Assembly (NCBI RefSeq): GCF_001730315.1
Contig: NZ_MIKC01000034.1
Span: 62,001 to 126,000, forward strand
DNA from: Enterococcus ureilyticus
Lineage (GTDB): Bacteria > Bacillota > Bacilli > Lactobacillales > Enterococcaceae
DNA length: 64,000 bases
Direction of reading: 5' to 3'
Below the pieces are notes generated by a model, which searched no databases, was not told where the DNA came from, and saw only the letters and a program-made list of their open reading frames with translations. Every line of letters begins with the position of its first letter. The stretch's first letter is position 1. Below are positions 35,974 through 45,634 of this stretch, in pieces. A program made the position numbers and the translations under genes.

Positions 35974-36002
35974 TTGACATCGATTTTATTTTCCAGTAGA
36001 AT
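35974..36002 (+). promoter_or_regulatory. Promoter of the T-box/met operon
   Basis: TTGACA at 35974-35979 and TAGAAT at 35997-36002, spacing 17, precede the first T-box. Confidence 0.8.
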
Positions 36003-36009
36003 ACAATGT

Positions 36010-36286
36010 AACAACAAATGAATATTCGTCCGTTGAAGAGAAGAGTAAATTTGGATGTGCTTTATTAGAGAGTCTCGGTAGGTGAAAAGAGATAAGTGCA
36101 AAAGGATTGAAGATGGCCTCATGAGGATATGCTGTTGATACGTAAGCAGCTTCGGGAAAGCACCCGTTATCAAAGCGACAAGTTGTAAGACTTGGTCTAA
36201 GAAAAGTAATTTTTTTACTTTAAAACAAAGGTGGTACCGCGATTATTCGCCCTTTACTAGCATAAGCTGGTAGAGGGCTTTTTACA
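36010..36286 (+). ncRNA. T-box leader 1, probable methionine (AUG) specifier
   Basis: Features seen: AGAGAGTCTCGG in stem I, the specifier-side sequence TGAAG-ATG-GCC (36113-36115), and the T-box sequence AAGGTGGTACCGCG at 36228-36241 that binds the uncharged tRNA end. A terminator CGCCCTTTACTAG/CTGGTAGAGGGC with TTTTT follows. No gene lies between this unit and the second T-box, so it must act on the same transcript. Assignment of AUG rests on the position after GAAR and on the downstream methionine genes. Confidence 0.85.
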
Positions 36287-36325
36287 TGTTCAACATCTAA
36301 TTACATAGCAATTAGATGTTGAACA
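36287..36325 (+). repeat. 16-bp perfect hairpin between the two T-boxes
   Basis: TGTTCAACATCTAATT (36287-36302) and AATTAGATGTTGAACA (36310-36325) pair perfectly around ACATAGC. There is no T-run after it. Its stem is longer than the T-box terminator stem upstream, so it must fold in any read-through mRNA. Confidence 0.8.
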
Positions 36326-36329
36326 GTAC

Positions 36330-36656
36330 AAGACTGACGAAGGAAGTGTTGATCCTTCAAATAATTAAATAAACAAAGCAATGAGATGGAAAGTACAGAT
36401 GAAACGATATCTAACAGAGAGCTTGGGTAGCTGAAAACAAGCGGTAAACGAAATCTGGAAAATGGCCATTGAGCAGCGCTTCGAATGAATGATTCATAAG
36501 ACAGCGACGGATGCACCCGTTACCGTGCTAGAGTATAATCGATCAGTGATCGCCGTACTTGACGAGGATATTTATGTGAATAAATATCAAATAGAGGTGG
36601 TAGCACGCAAAAGCGTCCTCAAATGTATAATTTAATACATTTGAGGACGCTTTTTT
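36330..36656 (+). ncRNA. T-box leader 2, probable methionine (AUG) specifier
   Basis: The second unit shows ACAGAGAGCTTGGG in stem I, GGAAA-ATG-GCC (36462-36464) at the specifier position, and the T-box GAGGTGGTAGCACGC at 36594-36608. A 20-bp perfect terminator stem (36609-36628 with 36635-36654) ends in six T residues. Under low charged tRNA-Met the antiterminator would form and allow metQ transcription. Same specifier as leader 1. Confidence 0.87.
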
Positions 36657-36688
36657 CTTTTATAAATAAAGTAATGGAGGGAAGAGAC

Positions 36689-37519
36689 ATGAAGAAAAAG
36701 TTAGTTGGAGTTTTGTTGATCATAACAGGGATCATCGGCATTACGGCATGTGGAAATAACGATCAGGGTGTATCAGAAAAAAAAGAAAGCAAAGTTATCC
36801 GAGTCGGGACATCACCAGGGCCTTATAGTGAATTATTTCTAGAGGCAGTCAAACCGATTTTAGAAAAAGAGGGTTATCAAATAGAACAAACAGAGTTTAC
36901 AGAACTAATTCAAGCAGATGTGGCTTTAACAGAGGGAGCAATTGATTTAAATGTTGATCAACATACAGCGTATTTGAATAATTTTAATGAGAATAAAGCA
37001 GCTCACTTAGTCGGGATTACATCAATTCCAACTGTTCCAGCGGGACTATTTCCAGGTAGAAAAACCAATTTAGAGGAGGTAAAAGAACAAGATAAAATCG
37101 GGATTCCTGATGATGCCTCAAATACTGCACGAGCATTCAATCTCTTAGAAAAAGCGGGGTGGATCAAATTAAAAGAAGGAGTTGATCCAGTTAAAGCAAC
37201 AAAAGAAGACATTGAAAGTAACCCAAAAAATTTAGAACTGATTCAAATGTCATCAGCGCAGATCCCCCGAAGTTTAGCAGATTTAGATTACGCAGTGATT
37301 CCTGGAAGCATTGTTTATAGCGCCAAACTTGAACCTAATGACAGCTTACTTTCAGAAGATGTCTTAAAAGAGTATGAACTGGTTGCAACGGTAGATGAAA
37401 AGAATTCAGAGAGTGCCTGGGCCAAGGACGTTGTGAAAGCTTATCATTCAGACACATTTAAAAATTATTTAAAGGAACATAACCAAGGAAACTACTGGTT
37501 TATTCCAAAAGAATTATAG
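36689..37519 (+). CDS. metQ: Methionine ABC transporter lipoprotein MetQ (first copy)
   Basis: The 276-aa lipoprotein has a signal peptide ending in ITAC (lipobox Cys about residue 20) and the NlpA/MetQ fold: [52 protein letters not shown] and [13 protein letters not shown]. It captures methionine or its sulfoxide or peptides at the membrane. ATG 36689 after ATGGAGGGAAG is chosen; the frame's earlier start falls in the T-box terminator. It is the first gene of a metQ-metN-metI-metQ-M20 operon controlled by T-boxes. Confidence 0.93.
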   Translation: MKKKLVGVLLIITGIIGITACGNNDQGVSEKKESKVIRVGTSPGPYSELFLEAVKPILEKEGYQIEQTEFTELIQADVALTEGAIDLNVDQHTAYLNNFNENKAAHLVGITSIPTVPAGLFPGRKTNLEEVKEQDKIGIPDDASNTARAFNLLEKAGWIKLKEGVDPVKATKEDIESNPKNLELIQMSSAQIPRSLADLDYAVIPGSIVYSAKLEPNDSLLSEDVLKEYELVATVDEKNSESAWAKDVVKAYHSDTFKNYLKEHNQGNYWFIPKEL

Positions 37520-37530
37520 GAGGTGCAAAA

Positions 37531-38601
37531 ATGATTGAATTAAAAAATATCGATGTCACATTTTATCAAAAACAACAACAAATTAATGCGGTACAAGATG
37601 TTTCCTTAACGATTGAAAAAGAAGATGTCTTTGGGATTGTAGGGTATTCAGGAGCAGGTAAGAGCACTTTAGTTCGTGTGATCAATTTACTTCAACGACC
37701 AACAGCTGGTGAAGTTTTAATTAATAAAAAGAATATTCTTCACTTTTCACCGAAAGAACTCCGAACACAGCGTAAAAAAATTGGGATGATTTTCCAACAT
37801 TTTAATTTAATGAAGGAACGAACAATCTTCGCCAATGTAGACTTTTCACTAAAATATTCTGGATTATCAAAGGAACAACGCAAAGAAAAAATCGAACGTT
37901 TGCTTGATCTAGTAGGACTGTCCGATAAAAAGGATGCTTATCCGAGTCAGTTATCCGGTGGACAGAAACAGCGAGTAGCGATTGCTAGAGCCTTAGCCAA
38001 CGATCCAGAAATCTTATTATGTGACGAAGCGACCAGTGCGCTTGATCCAAAAACTACGATCCAGATTCTAGAGTTATTAAAAAAATTAAATAAAGAACTA
38101 GGCTTAACAATCGTTTTGATCACCCATGAAATGCAAGTAGTGAAGGAAATTTGCAACAAAGTAGCTGTGATGGAAGCTGGACAGGTGATTGAGCAAAATG
38201 ATATTGTGTCGATTTTCAGTCAGCCTAAAGAAGCCTTGACGAAGGACTTTATTCGAACTGCGACACATATTGATCAAGCGTTGGAAACGATTATTCAGCA
38301 TCCTAGTTTAACGAATTTAAGTGGAAATGAAGTGTTGGTAGAATTCTCGTATGTGGGAGAACAAACAAGTGAGCCGTTGATTGCGCAACTTTACAGCAAA
38401 TACCATGTTGTGACGAATATCCTATATGGCAATGTAGAAATTTTACAGCAAGTTCCTATTGGAAATCTGATTGTGATTCTTTCGGGAGAGGAGAACCAAC
38501 GGGAGAGGGCGTTAGACTTTTTACAAAGACAAGGTGTGAAAATCAAAGTCCTGAAAGATTACGAGGGAACAAAAAATATCGTACCGTTACAAGTTATCTA
38601 A
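37531..38601 (+). CDS. metN: Methionine ABC transporter ATPase MetN
   Basis: The 356-aa ATPase has [25 protein letters not shown] and [12 protein letters not shown], and a C-terminal NIL (ACT-like) domain from about residue 265 ([20 protein letters not shown]) that binds methionine and inhibits transport when the cell is full. It starts 12 bases after metQ. Length and domains are those of a complete MetN. Confidence 0.95.
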   Translation: MIELKNIDVTFYQKQQQINAVQDVSLTIEKEDVFGIVGYSGAGKSTLVRVINLLQRPTAGEVLINKKNILHFSPKELRTQRKKIGMIFQHFNLMKERTIFANVDFSLKYSGLSKEQRKEKIERLLDLVGLSDKKDAYPSQLSGGQKQRVAIARALANDPEILLCDEATSALDPKTTIQILELLKKLNKELGLTIVLITHEMQVVKEICNKVAVMEAGQVIEQNDIVSIFSQPKEALTKDFIRTATHIDQALETIIQHPSLTNLSGNEVLVEFSYVGEQTSEPLIAQLYSKYHVVTNILYGNVEILQQVPIGNLIVILSGEENQRERALDFLQRQGVKIKVLKDYEGTKNIVPLQVI

Positions 38602-38624
38602 AGTAAAGAAAAGGAGTGCCAATT

Positions 38625-39305
38625 ATGCAGACATTTTTACAAAATTATTTTCCAAATGTGCTATTACTAAAACAAGAATTTATCGATAGTACGATCGAAA
38701 CATTATATATGGTCTTTTGGACAGCAGTTATTGCTGGAATCTTAGGTACGTTACTTGGCGTTGTTCTAGTTGCAACAGGTCCTGAAGGAATTTTAGCCAA
38801 TCGCTTTATTTATAATATTTTAGAAAAAATCATTAATGTATGCCGATCCATCCCTTTTATCATCATGCTGGCATTGATTCAGCCGCTCACTCGTTTTTTA
38901 ACAGGAACAACGATTGGAACAACGGCTGCTTTAGTGCCGCTGGTGATAGGAGTGATTCCATTTTTTGCAAGACAGATTGAGAATGCTTTATTAGAAGTTG
39001 ATTCAGGTGTGATCGAAGCAGCTGAGTCAATGGGAACTAGTCCATTGGGCATTATTTTTAGGGTTTATTTAGTTGAAGGGCTGCCAAGTATTATCCGTGT
39101 TTCATCCGTTACAATAATTAATTTAATTGGGCTGACGGCAATGGCTGGAGCAATTGGAGCGGGCGGTTTAGGAAATTTAGCCATCACCAGAGGCTACAAT
39201 CGATTCCAAACAGATGTGACAATTGTAGCAACATTGATCATTTTAGTTTTAGTTTTTGCTAGTCAGTTTATCAGTAATACATTGATCAAAAAAACATCTC
39301 ATTAA
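38625..39305 (+). CDS. metI: Methionine ABC transporter permease MetI
   Basis: The 226-aa permease has five membrane segments and the coupling EAA loop EAAESMGTSPLGIIFRVYLVE. ATG 38625 follows AAGGAG by eight bases. It completes MetNI with the two MetQ lipoproteins encoded on both sides. Confidence 0.95.
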   Translation: MQTFLQNYFPNVLLLKQEFIDSTIETLYMVFWTAVIAGILGTLLGVVLVATGPEGILANRFIYNILEKIINVCRSIPFIIMLALIQPLTRFLTGTTIGTTAALVPLVIGVIPFFARQIENALLEVDSGVIEAAESMGTSPLGIIFRVYLVEGLPSIIRVSSVTIINLIGLTAMAGAIGAGGLGNLAITRGYNRFQTDVTIVATLIILVLVFASQFISNTLIKKTSH

Positions 39306-39331
39306 AATAATAAGTGGAAAGAGGAAATAGA

Positions 39332-40165
39332 ATGAAAAAAACAATTAAAATTATCGGATTAGCTTTAACAATTGGATTTATCTTAGCTGGATGTTCTGCG
39401 GGGAGTGCTAAAAGTGAGAAGAGTGAAGTCGTGAAACTAGGTGTAGTTGGGGCCAATAATGAAGTTTTAGAATCAGTAAAAGAACGTTTGAAAGATGAGG
39501 GAATTGATCTTCAGCTTGTCGAATTTTCCGATTATACACAACCAAATGCTGCCTTAGCGGAAAAAGAAATTGATTTGAATTCATTCCAACACCAAATTTT
39601 CTTGGATAACTATAACAAAGAACATAAAACAGCGCTTGTTTCGATTGGGAATACAGTCAGTGCGCCGTTAGGGATCTATTCTTCTAAAATAAAAGACATC
39701 AAAGAATTAAAAAATGGTGCTGAAATCGCCATCCCAAATGATGCAACAAATGGTGGACGCGCGTTATTACTATTACAAAGTGCTGGTTTAATCAAGGTTG
39801 ATCCAGCTAAAAAACAAACACCAACAGTCAATGATGTGACAGAAAATAAATTGAATCTAAAAATCACAGAATTAGATGCTTCTCAAACTGCTCGAGCACT
39901 TCAAGATATTGATGCTTCTGTTATTAATAGCGGAATGGCCGTAGATGCTGGTTTTGTTCCAACTAAAGATGCGATTTTCCTAGAACCAGTTGATGAAACA
40001 TCTAAACCATACGTCAATATCATTGTTGCCCGTAAAGAAGATGAAGACAATAAAACGTACAATAAAGTGATCGATACCTATCAACAAGAAGAAACAAAGA
40101 AAGTCATCGAAGAAACGTCAAAAGGGTCAAGTATTCCAGCTTGGGAAACATTTGGCAGAAAATAA
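39332..40165 (+). CDS. metQ: Methionine ABC transporter lipoprotein MetQ (second copy)
   Basis: The 277-aa lipoprotein has a signal ending in LAGC and the same NlpA family motifs (LGVVGANNEVLESVKERL, DLNSFQHQIFLDNYN, IAIPNDATNGGRALLLLQSAG). It is clearly diverged from the first copy, for example NSFQHQ in place of NVDQHT, so the two may bind different ligands, such as D-Met, Met sulfoxide or peptides, with one shared MetNI. It is followed by the M20 gene after 15 bases. Confidence 0.92.
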   Translation: MKKTIKIIGLALTIGFILAGCSAGSAKSEKSEVVKLGVVGANNEVLESVKERLKDEGIDLQLVEFSDYTQPNAALAEKEIDLNSFQHQIFLDNYNKEHKTALVSIGNTVSAPLGIYSSKIKDIKELKNGAEIAIPNDATNGGRALLLLQSAGLIKVDPAKKQTPTVNDVTENKLNLKITELDASQTARALQDIDASVINSGMAVDAGFVPTKDAIFLEPVDETSKPYVNIIVARKEDEDNKTYNKVIDTYQQEETKKVIEETSKGSSIPAWETFGRK

Positions 40166-40180
40166 GAGGAGGATAAATAA

Positions 40181-41380
40181 ATGACTGTAGTAACAAAACA
40201 ATCGATCAAAGCAGAAATTCAAGAAAATTCAGACAATGTGATTGCGCTAAGACGTCATTTTCATCAATATCCAGAAGCCAGTTTAAAAGAGTTTGAAACG
40301 ATCAAACGAATCAAAGAAGAGCTTGAAAAATTAGCGATTCCTTATGAAGCAGTTGGTGAAACTGGCGCTTTGGCAACCATCACTGGTAAAAAAGGAACTG
40401 GAAAAACGATTCTTTTAAGAGCGGATATTGATGCCTTAGAATTAGAAGATGCTACTGGGAAAAACTATCAATCAAAAAATCCTGGGTTGAATCATGCTTG
40501 TGGACATGATGGTCATGCAGCTGCGTTATTAGGTGCAGCTAAAGTGTTGAAAAATCATGAGGAAGACTTTAGTGGAAGCATCAAATTAGCGTTTCAGCCA
40601 GCAGAAGAAATTGGCGCGGGTGCTTGTCAATTTGTAGAGGGTGGTTTTGTTGAAAATGTCGATCAAGTTTTTGGCATTCATTTAGATTCCAGCATTCCTG
40701 TAGGAAAACTAGTGGCCACCAAAGGAGCGACGAATGCATCTTGTGATATTTTCAAAATTGAAGTTGAGGGGTTAAGTAGTCATGTTGCACAGCCGAATGT
40801 TGGGCGAGATGCAGTGTTAGCCGCTGCAAGTATTGTCGTAGAACTTCAAAAAATTGCGGCTAGAGAAGTCAGTCCTCTAGATCCAGTGGTGGTTGGTATT
40901 GGCGTACTTGATGCAGGTACTCGCTATAATATTGTAGCGAATCATGCAAGAATCGAAGGAACTGTACGAGCATTTAGCCATGAAACGCGAGCGTTTGTTT
41001 TGAAACGTGTAGAAGAAATTTCTGAACAAGTCGCTGAAGCTCATCGAACTAAAATTGCTTCTTTTCATATTCATGATGCGGCAGGTCCGTTGATCAATGA
41101 TGATACAGCAACCGAATTAGCGCAAGAAGTAGCGGCAGAAATCGTTGGGCGGGACAACGTCGTAACGGATCACATCAAAAGCTTAGGAGCAGATGATTTC
41201 GCTGATTTTTTGCTAAAAGCTCCAGGTGTTTATGGTCGTGTTGGGACTCGAAATCTGGATAATCTTGATACACAGTATGGTCATCACCACGAAAAATTTG
41301 ATATTGATGAAGCAGGACTAGCGTTGGCAACAGAATTTCATGTATGCTATGCGTTAACCTATTTGAAATCTTTAGAATAG
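40181..41380 (+). CDS. M20-family amidohydrolase (N-acyl amino acid deacylase)
   Basis: The 399-aa zinc enzyme has HACGHDGHAAALLGAAKVL (metal ligands), QPAEEIGAG (catalytic Glu region), GIHLDSSIPVG and a dimerisation domain (SSHVAQPNVGRDAV). It would release amino acids from N-acyl forms in the cytoplasm. As the last gene of a methionine-controlled uptake operon, N-acyl-methionine or a related sulfur amino acid conjugate is a likely substrate, which is inference. The ribosome site AGGAGGA is strong. Confidence 0.9.
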   Translation: MTVVTKQSIKAEIQENSDNVIALRRHFHQYPEASLKEFETIKRIKEELEKLAIPYEAVGETGALATITGKKGTGKTILLRADIDALELEDATGKNYQSKNPGLNHACGHDGHAAALLGAAKVLKNHEEDFSGSIKLAFQPAEEIGAGACQFVEGGFVENVDQVFGIHLDSSIPVGKLVATKGATNASCDIFKIEVEGLSSHVAQPNVGRDAVLAAASIVVELQKIAAREVSPLDPVVVGIGVLDAGTRYNIVANHARIEGTVRAFSHETRAFVLKRVEEISEQVAEAHRTKIASFHIHDAAGPLINDDTATELAQEVAAEIVGRDNVVTDHIKSLGADDFADFLLKAPGVYGRVGTRNLDNLDTQYGHHHEKFDIDEAGLALATEFHVCYALTYLKSLE

Positions 41381-41816
41381 TGAGACCAAAAAGGATAAGT
41401 ATGGTGGAATAATCAACTGCCATACCTATACTTATTTATTTCTACTTGATGAGGTTGTAGACATTGATTCTATTAAACTAACATGAATTGTACAGTTTAA
41501 ATAGATGTTGGACGATTTAATTATCGCATAGGAGCCATTATTACAAGTGATTTAGGTTTATTAGGTGTATCAAATTCAAATGAACCGTCTGTCTATTCAG
41601 TTGGTGGACGGGTGTAGCGATTGAAAGAGACGTTTTTGAAAAAACTGGGAAAAGAATGAAGCAGAAAAAAATAGTTTTTTTTCATGAAATTTTTTATACA
41701 GCTGCATTGGTTATCCTTTGGGGGAGTAACGGATGCAGATATCAGACCTGCCTTTAAAAAAATATAACGAATGGAAAAAAATCGGTACAACATCTTCTTC
41801 AAAAAAAGTAGAATCT
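41381..41816. other. Intergenic region with possible decayed coding sequence
   Basis: After a weak hairpin, the plus frame at 41501-41608 reads IDVGRFNYRIGAIITSDLGL and ends at TAG; a neighbouring frame continues with GVAIERDVFEKTGK. Together this suggests a gene remnant with a stop and a frameshift. I do not recognise the family. No intact gene is visible. Confidence 0.35.
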
Positions 41817-41844
41817 TTGCTTTTCAAACAAATTATGGTAAACT
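41817..41844 (+). promoter_or_regulatory. Promoter of the ABC-F leader
   Basis: TTGCTT (41817-41822) and TAAACT (41839-41844), spacing 16, with an extended TGG element. The transcript would have a leader of over 400 bases. Confidence 0.6.
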
Positions 41845-41870
41845 AATTTTGTAAAGAAAGGTGATTAAGA

Positions 41871-41951
41871 ATGTTTGTTCTTTCCGATAAATTTGTAAAA
41901 AGAATCAGCTCCCGACAGTTGAATGTGATGAAGCATTGTTGTGGAGCCTAA
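41871..41951 (+). CDS. 26-codon leader peptide upstream of the ABC-F gene
   Basis: An ATG preceded by AAAGGTGATTAAGA opens MFVLSDKFVKRISSRQLNVM and ends KHCCGA. Its 3' part (GATGAAGC, 41927-41934) pairs with GCTTCATC (41962-41969) just after the stop, and a terminator follows at once. This is the layout of a ribosome-stalling attenuator: a slow or stalled ribosome in the last codons would alter the pairing. Many antibiotic-resistance ABC-F and erm genes use such leaders. A regulatory rather than structural role is inferred; the stall signal, possibly at the HCC codons, is unknown. Confidence 0.6.
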   Translation: MFVLSDKFVKRISSRQLNVMKHCCGA

Positions 41952-41979
41952 TAAAATGAACGCTTCATCGTTTAAGAAG

Positions 41980-42028
41980 AATACTGAATTTTTTTAGACT
42001 AGTCGCTAGTCTTATTTAGTATTTTTTT
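41980..42028 (+). terminator. Leader terminator 1 of the ABC-F gene
   Basis: AGACTAG/CTAGTCT inner stem and AATACT/AGTATT outer stem, then seven T residues, directly after the leader peptide. Confidence 0.75.
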
Positions 42029-42062
42029 GGCGATGGATGATGATTTTTTATAGCGCTGATTG

Positions 42063-42149
42063 AAGGACAACGTGTTTTATACGTTGTCCTTTGTTGAGAG
42101 CAGAACAAGGGATAAGATAGGGAAACCTATTTGGTCGCTTGTTTTTTTG
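42063..42149 (+). promoter_or_regulatory. Second hairpin pair in the ABC-F leader
   Basis: A stem AAGGACAACGT/ACGTTGTCCTT (42063-42091) without T-run is followed by AACAAG...ATAGG/CCTAT...CTTGTT with seven T residues at 42142-42148, which looks like a second terminator. About 120 AT-rich bases separate it from the gene. Confidence 0.6.
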
Positions 42150-42267
42150 TATCAAACTGAAAAGAACAAATTGATTTTAAACGTATAAAACAGTTGTCTA
42201 AGACAAGTTTAACTATCGAATAAATAGCACTTAAGACAAATCAAGAAATAGAAATGAGGAAAAGCAA

Positions 42268-43806
42268 ATGAGCATATTAACAATTGAACATTTAACCCAA
42301 CGCTTTGGTGAAAAGATTCTTTATGAAGAAGCATCTTTGCGAGTCAATAAAGGGGATCATATGGGACTTACTGGTCAAAATGGGGTTGGAAAATCAACAT
42401 TAGTCAAAATTTTAACTGGTGAAATTTTAGCAGATGATGGCACGATCACTTGGCAAAATAATACTAAAATTGGTTATTTAGATCAATATGTGGAAGTGAT
42501 TGGAAATAGTACGATCAATGAATTTTTACAGCAAGCTTATCAACCATTGTATGAAATAGAAACGAAAATCAATCAACTATATACAAAATTTGGTGAAACT
42601 GGGGAGGACAAGTTACTAGAACGAGCTGGGAATTTTCAAACACAGCTAGATGAAAGTGATTTTTATCAAAGGGATACAATCATCAATGATCTTGCTAATG
42701 GCTTGGGGATTGAAGCAATCGGGTTAAATCGACCGATGAATGAATTAAGTGGAGGTCAACGATCAAAAGTGATTTTGGCAAAACTGCTGTTAGAAGAACC
42801 AGATGTCTTACTTTTAGATGAACCAACAAATTATTTAGATGATACTCATATCGAATGGTTGATCAATTATTTAAATAGCTTTACTGGCACATTTATTTTA
42901 GTTTCTCACGACTATCATTTTTTAAATGCTGTCACTAATTGTATCTGTGATATTGAATTTGGTAAATTAACAAAATATACAGGAAATGTTAAAAAATCAT
43001 TTGCTCAAAAAGAGCAGAACAAAGAAAGTTATTTGAAACAATATCATGCACAACAAGCGAAAATTGAAAAAGCCGAAGCGTATATTCGTAAATACAAAGC
43101 GGGAAATCGCGCAACGATGGCTAAAAGTCGTCAGAAGCAATTAGATCGAGTGGAACGATTGGCACCACCTGGAAGTTTGATGAAACCGCAAATCCAGTTT
43201 CCTTACCAGTCGATTGTCGCAAGTTTAGCTTTAGTGACAAATGAGTTGGTGATCGGTTACAGTGAACCATTATTAGCCCCAATCAATTTATCCATTCATA
43301 GTGGTGAAAAAGTTGCAATCAAAGGCTTTAATGGTATTGGAAAATCCACATTGATCAAAACGTTAACTGGGAAAATCAATGCCATCAGTGGCGAATATCA
43401 ATATCCTGCCAATACTAAAATTGCGTATTTCTCCCAAGAGTTGACGTGGGACAATGATTATTTAACACCACTCGCTTATCTAAGCGATCGTTTTCCTAAA
43501 AAGACCGTTAAAGAAATACGTACCTATCTGGCAAAATGCGGCTTACCTGATAAATTAGTGAATCAACCGTTACGCTTATTAAGTGGGGGAGAACAAACAA
43601 AGGTAAAATTAAGTGAACTGACAATGGAGAGCAGCAATCTTATCTTCTTAGATGAGCCAACGAATCATATTGATGCTGCAGCGAAAGACAGTTTGCGACA
43701 AGCAATTCAGCATTTTCAAGGAACAATCGTAATCGTTTCTCACGAAGAGGAGTTTTATATAGATATCACCGATCGTGTGATTAATATTGAAGACATGATA
43801 CAATAG
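42268..43806 (+). CDS. ABC-F family ATPase (translation factor, YfmM-like)
   Basis: The 512-aa protein has two ABC domains (GQNGVGKST, LSGGQRSKV, LLLDEPTNYLD; and GFNGIGKST, LSGGEQTKV, IFLDEPTNHID), a linker rich in Lys and Gln between them (KKSFAQKEQNKESYLKQYHA), and no membrane segment. This is the ABC-F architecture: proteins that bind the ribosomal E site and resolve stalling or protect against antibiotics. Sequence resembles the housekeeping Bacillus YfmM type more than Vga/Lsa/Msr, but the attenuator-like leader is typical of inducible resistance members. Whether it confers resistance cannot be judged. Confidence 0.9.
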   Translation: MSILTIEHLTQRFGEKILYEEASLRVNKGDHMGLTGQNGVGKSTLVKILTGEILADDGTITWQNNTKIGYLDQYVEVIGNSTINEFLQQAYQPLYEIETKINQLYTKFGETGEDKLLERAGNFQTQLDESDFYQRDTIINDLANGLGIEAIGLNRPMNELSGGQRSKVILAKLLLEEPDVLLLDEPTNYLDDTHIEWLINYLNSFTGTFILVSHDYHFLNAVTNCICDIEFGKLTKYTGNVKKSFAQKEQNKESYLKQYHAQQAKIEKAEAYIRKYKAGNRATMAKSRQKQLDRVERLAPPGSLMKPQIQFPYQSIVASLALVTNELVIGYSEPLLAPINLSIHSGEKVAIKGFNGIGKSTLIKTLTGKINAISGEYQYPANTKIAYFSQELTWDNDYLTPLAYLSDRFPKKTVKEIRTYLAKCGLPDKLVNQPLRLLSGGEQTKVKLSELTMESSNLIFLDEPTNHIDAAAKDSLRQAIQHFQGTIVIVSHEEEFYIDITDRVINIEDMIQ

Positions 43807-43854
43807 AAAATGTGGAGTTGACAGGGATAACCATGCCAACTCCACATTTTCTAT
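43803..43854. terminator. Bidirectional terminator between ABC-F gene and efaA
   Basis: An 18-bp stem (ATAGAAAATGTGGAGTTG with its complement) overlaps the ABC-F stop codon and lies next to the efaA stop; it can serve both converging genes. Confidence 0.85.
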
Positions 43855-44780
43855 TTCATTAAGCCATCGTGAATATTATCTAAATTCCATTTCATCATAG
43901 CATAATAACTGTCACCATCATCCCCTTTTTTGGCGATAGAATCGGTAAAAATCGTATTGTAAATTGGTAAATTTGTTTCTTTTGAAACACGTTCCATACT
44001 TCGTTTATCAACACTTGTTTCCACAAATAATGCTGGAACTTTCGTCTTATTGATTTGGTCAATGACTTGCTTCATCTGATCAGGTGTCCCCTGGCTCTCT
44101 GTATTGATCTCCCAGATATAAGCGGCAGTCAATCCGTATGCTTTGGAGAAATATTTAAATGCCCCTTCACTAGTAACCAATAGTTTTTGATCTTCTGGAA
44201 TATCAGCGAATTTTTCCTTAGCTTCTTTATCTAAGGTTGAAAGTTTTTCAATATATTCCTTGGCGTTGATTTCATAAGTTTCTTTATTTTTAGGATCTTT
44301 TTCACTCAACGTGTCTCTGATCGCTTCAACGTAAAGTATGCCGTTTTGAATATCTAACCAAGCGTGAGGATCTTGCTCATTTTCTTTGCCAGCACTTGTT
44401 AAGTACATCGGATCGACCTTTTTACTTACTGAAAAGTAGTCTTGGTCTTCCTTTTTCTTGGCGGTTTCCATCAATTTTTTAAACCAACCGTTGCCGCCTG
44501 TTTCCAGATTTAAGCCGTTGAAGAATAACACATCAGCTTCAGATGCTTTGGCAACATCTTCTGGTAAAGGCTCATATTCATGAGGGTCTGTTCCCACTGG
44601 CACAATACTGTGTAAATTAACCAAATCTTTCCCCACATTATCTACCATGTCAGCAAGAATCGAATTCGTTGCTACAACGTTGATTTTCTCTTTATCAGAC
44701 GTATCGGCAGTGTTAGATTGACAAGCAGCTAGTAAAAATAAACTAGCTAAAGCAGCAATTAAAAGTATTTTTTTTCTCAT
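43851..44780 (-). CDS. efaA: Manganese-binding lipoprotein EfaA
   Basis: EfaA is the substrate-binding lipoprotein of the EfaCBA manganese transporter and an enterococcal endocarditis antigen. The 309-aa protein has a lipobox (LLAAC, Cys about residue 20) and the cluster A-I metal-binding fold with ligands in [25 protein letters not shown] and FTDSI, and the helix-linked two-lobe layout. It overlaps efaB by four bases and is last of the three-gene operon. Confidence 0.92.
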   Translation of the reverse strand: MRKKILLIAALASLFLLAACQSNTADTSDKEKINVVATNSILADMVDNVGKDLVNLHSIVPVGTDPHEYEPLPEDVAKASEADVLFFNGLNLETGGNGWFKKLMETAKKKEDQDYFSVSKKVDPMYLTSAGKENEQDPHAWLDIQNGILYVEAIRDTLSEKDPKNKETYEINAKEYIEKLSTLDKEAKEKFADIPEDQKLLVTSEGAFKYFSKAYGLTAAYIWEINTESQGTPDQMKQVIDQINKTKVPALFVETSVDKRSMERVSKETNLPIYNTIFTDSIAKKGDDGDSYYAMMKWNLDNIHDGLMK

Positions 44781-45634
44781 AGTGTAGATTCCTCCGTTTT
44801 CTGTTTATTGACAAAAAATAGTCCTTTTTTTGGTGAAAATAGAAAAGCCAAAATGAAAAATGCAGCAGCAGTTAAAACAATCGTAGCACCTGATGCTAAA
44901 TTATAAGAATAGCTAAAGAATAAACCAATGATCGAACTTAATATGCCAAAAGTTGAAGCTAAAGCAATCATTGTCGGCAAATGATTCGTCAACAGATAAG
45001 CTGTTGCTGCAGGAGTGATCAACATGGCAATTACTAAGATTGTGCCGACTGTTTGTAAAGATGATACAGCGACTAAGGTTAACAAAAACATCAATGCGTA
45101 ATGGAAAAACTGAACATTCAGTCCATAAGCCTGTGCCATCGTTGGATCAAAAGAGGTAATTTGCAGCTCTTTATAGAAAAGACTGACAAAAATCAAGACG
45201 ACGATTCCAACAATCACAGTAATCAAAATATCAGAATCTCGAACGGCTAAGACATTTCCGAAAAGAATATGATAAAGATCAGTGGAACTCTTGGCAAAGG
45301 AAATCATGATGATTCCTAAGGCAAAAAAGGAACTAAAAACAACCCCGATTGCCGTATCATTTTTCAACTGACTTTTTTGAGTAATGAAACCGATCAATAA
45401 AGCAGCTAAGATACCAAAAATCGTCGCACCGAAAATATAATTGACACCAAACATATAAGAAGCTGCGACTCCAGGTAATACCGCATGAGAAATCGCATCC
45501 CCCATCAAGGACATTCCGCGTAAAACGATAAATGAACCAATAATTCCTGAAACAAGACCAACAATGATCGAAGTGATCAAAGCGTTTTGTAAAAATTGGT
45601 AACGAACCAAACCATCAATAAAATTTGCTATCAT
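44777..45634 (-). CDS. efaB: Manganese ABC transporter permease EfaB
   Basis: The 285-aa ABC-3 type permease has eight or nine membrane segments and the conserved [25 protein letters not shown] stretch near residue 36, typical of metal permeases. It overlaps both neighbours by four bases, so the three genes are translationally coupled. Confidence 0.92.
   Translation of the reverse strand: MIANFIDGLVRYQFLQNALITSIIVGLVSGIIGSFIVLRGMSLMGDAISHAVLPGVAASYMFGVNYIFGATIFGILAALLIGFITQKSQLKNDTAIGVVFSSFFALGIIMISFAKSSTDLYHILFGNVLAVRDSDILITVIVGIVVLIFVSLFYKELQITSFDPTMAQAYGLNVQFFHYALMFLLTLVAVSSLQTVGTILVIAMLITPAATAYLLTNHLPTMIALASTFGILSSIIGLFFSYSYNLASGATIVLTAAAFFILAFLFSPKKGLFFVNKQKTEESTL

Noticed and set aside
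36287-36325. Inter-T-box hairpin as a plain terminator
   Set aside because: No T-run follows the stem; the sequence after it is GTACAAGACT.
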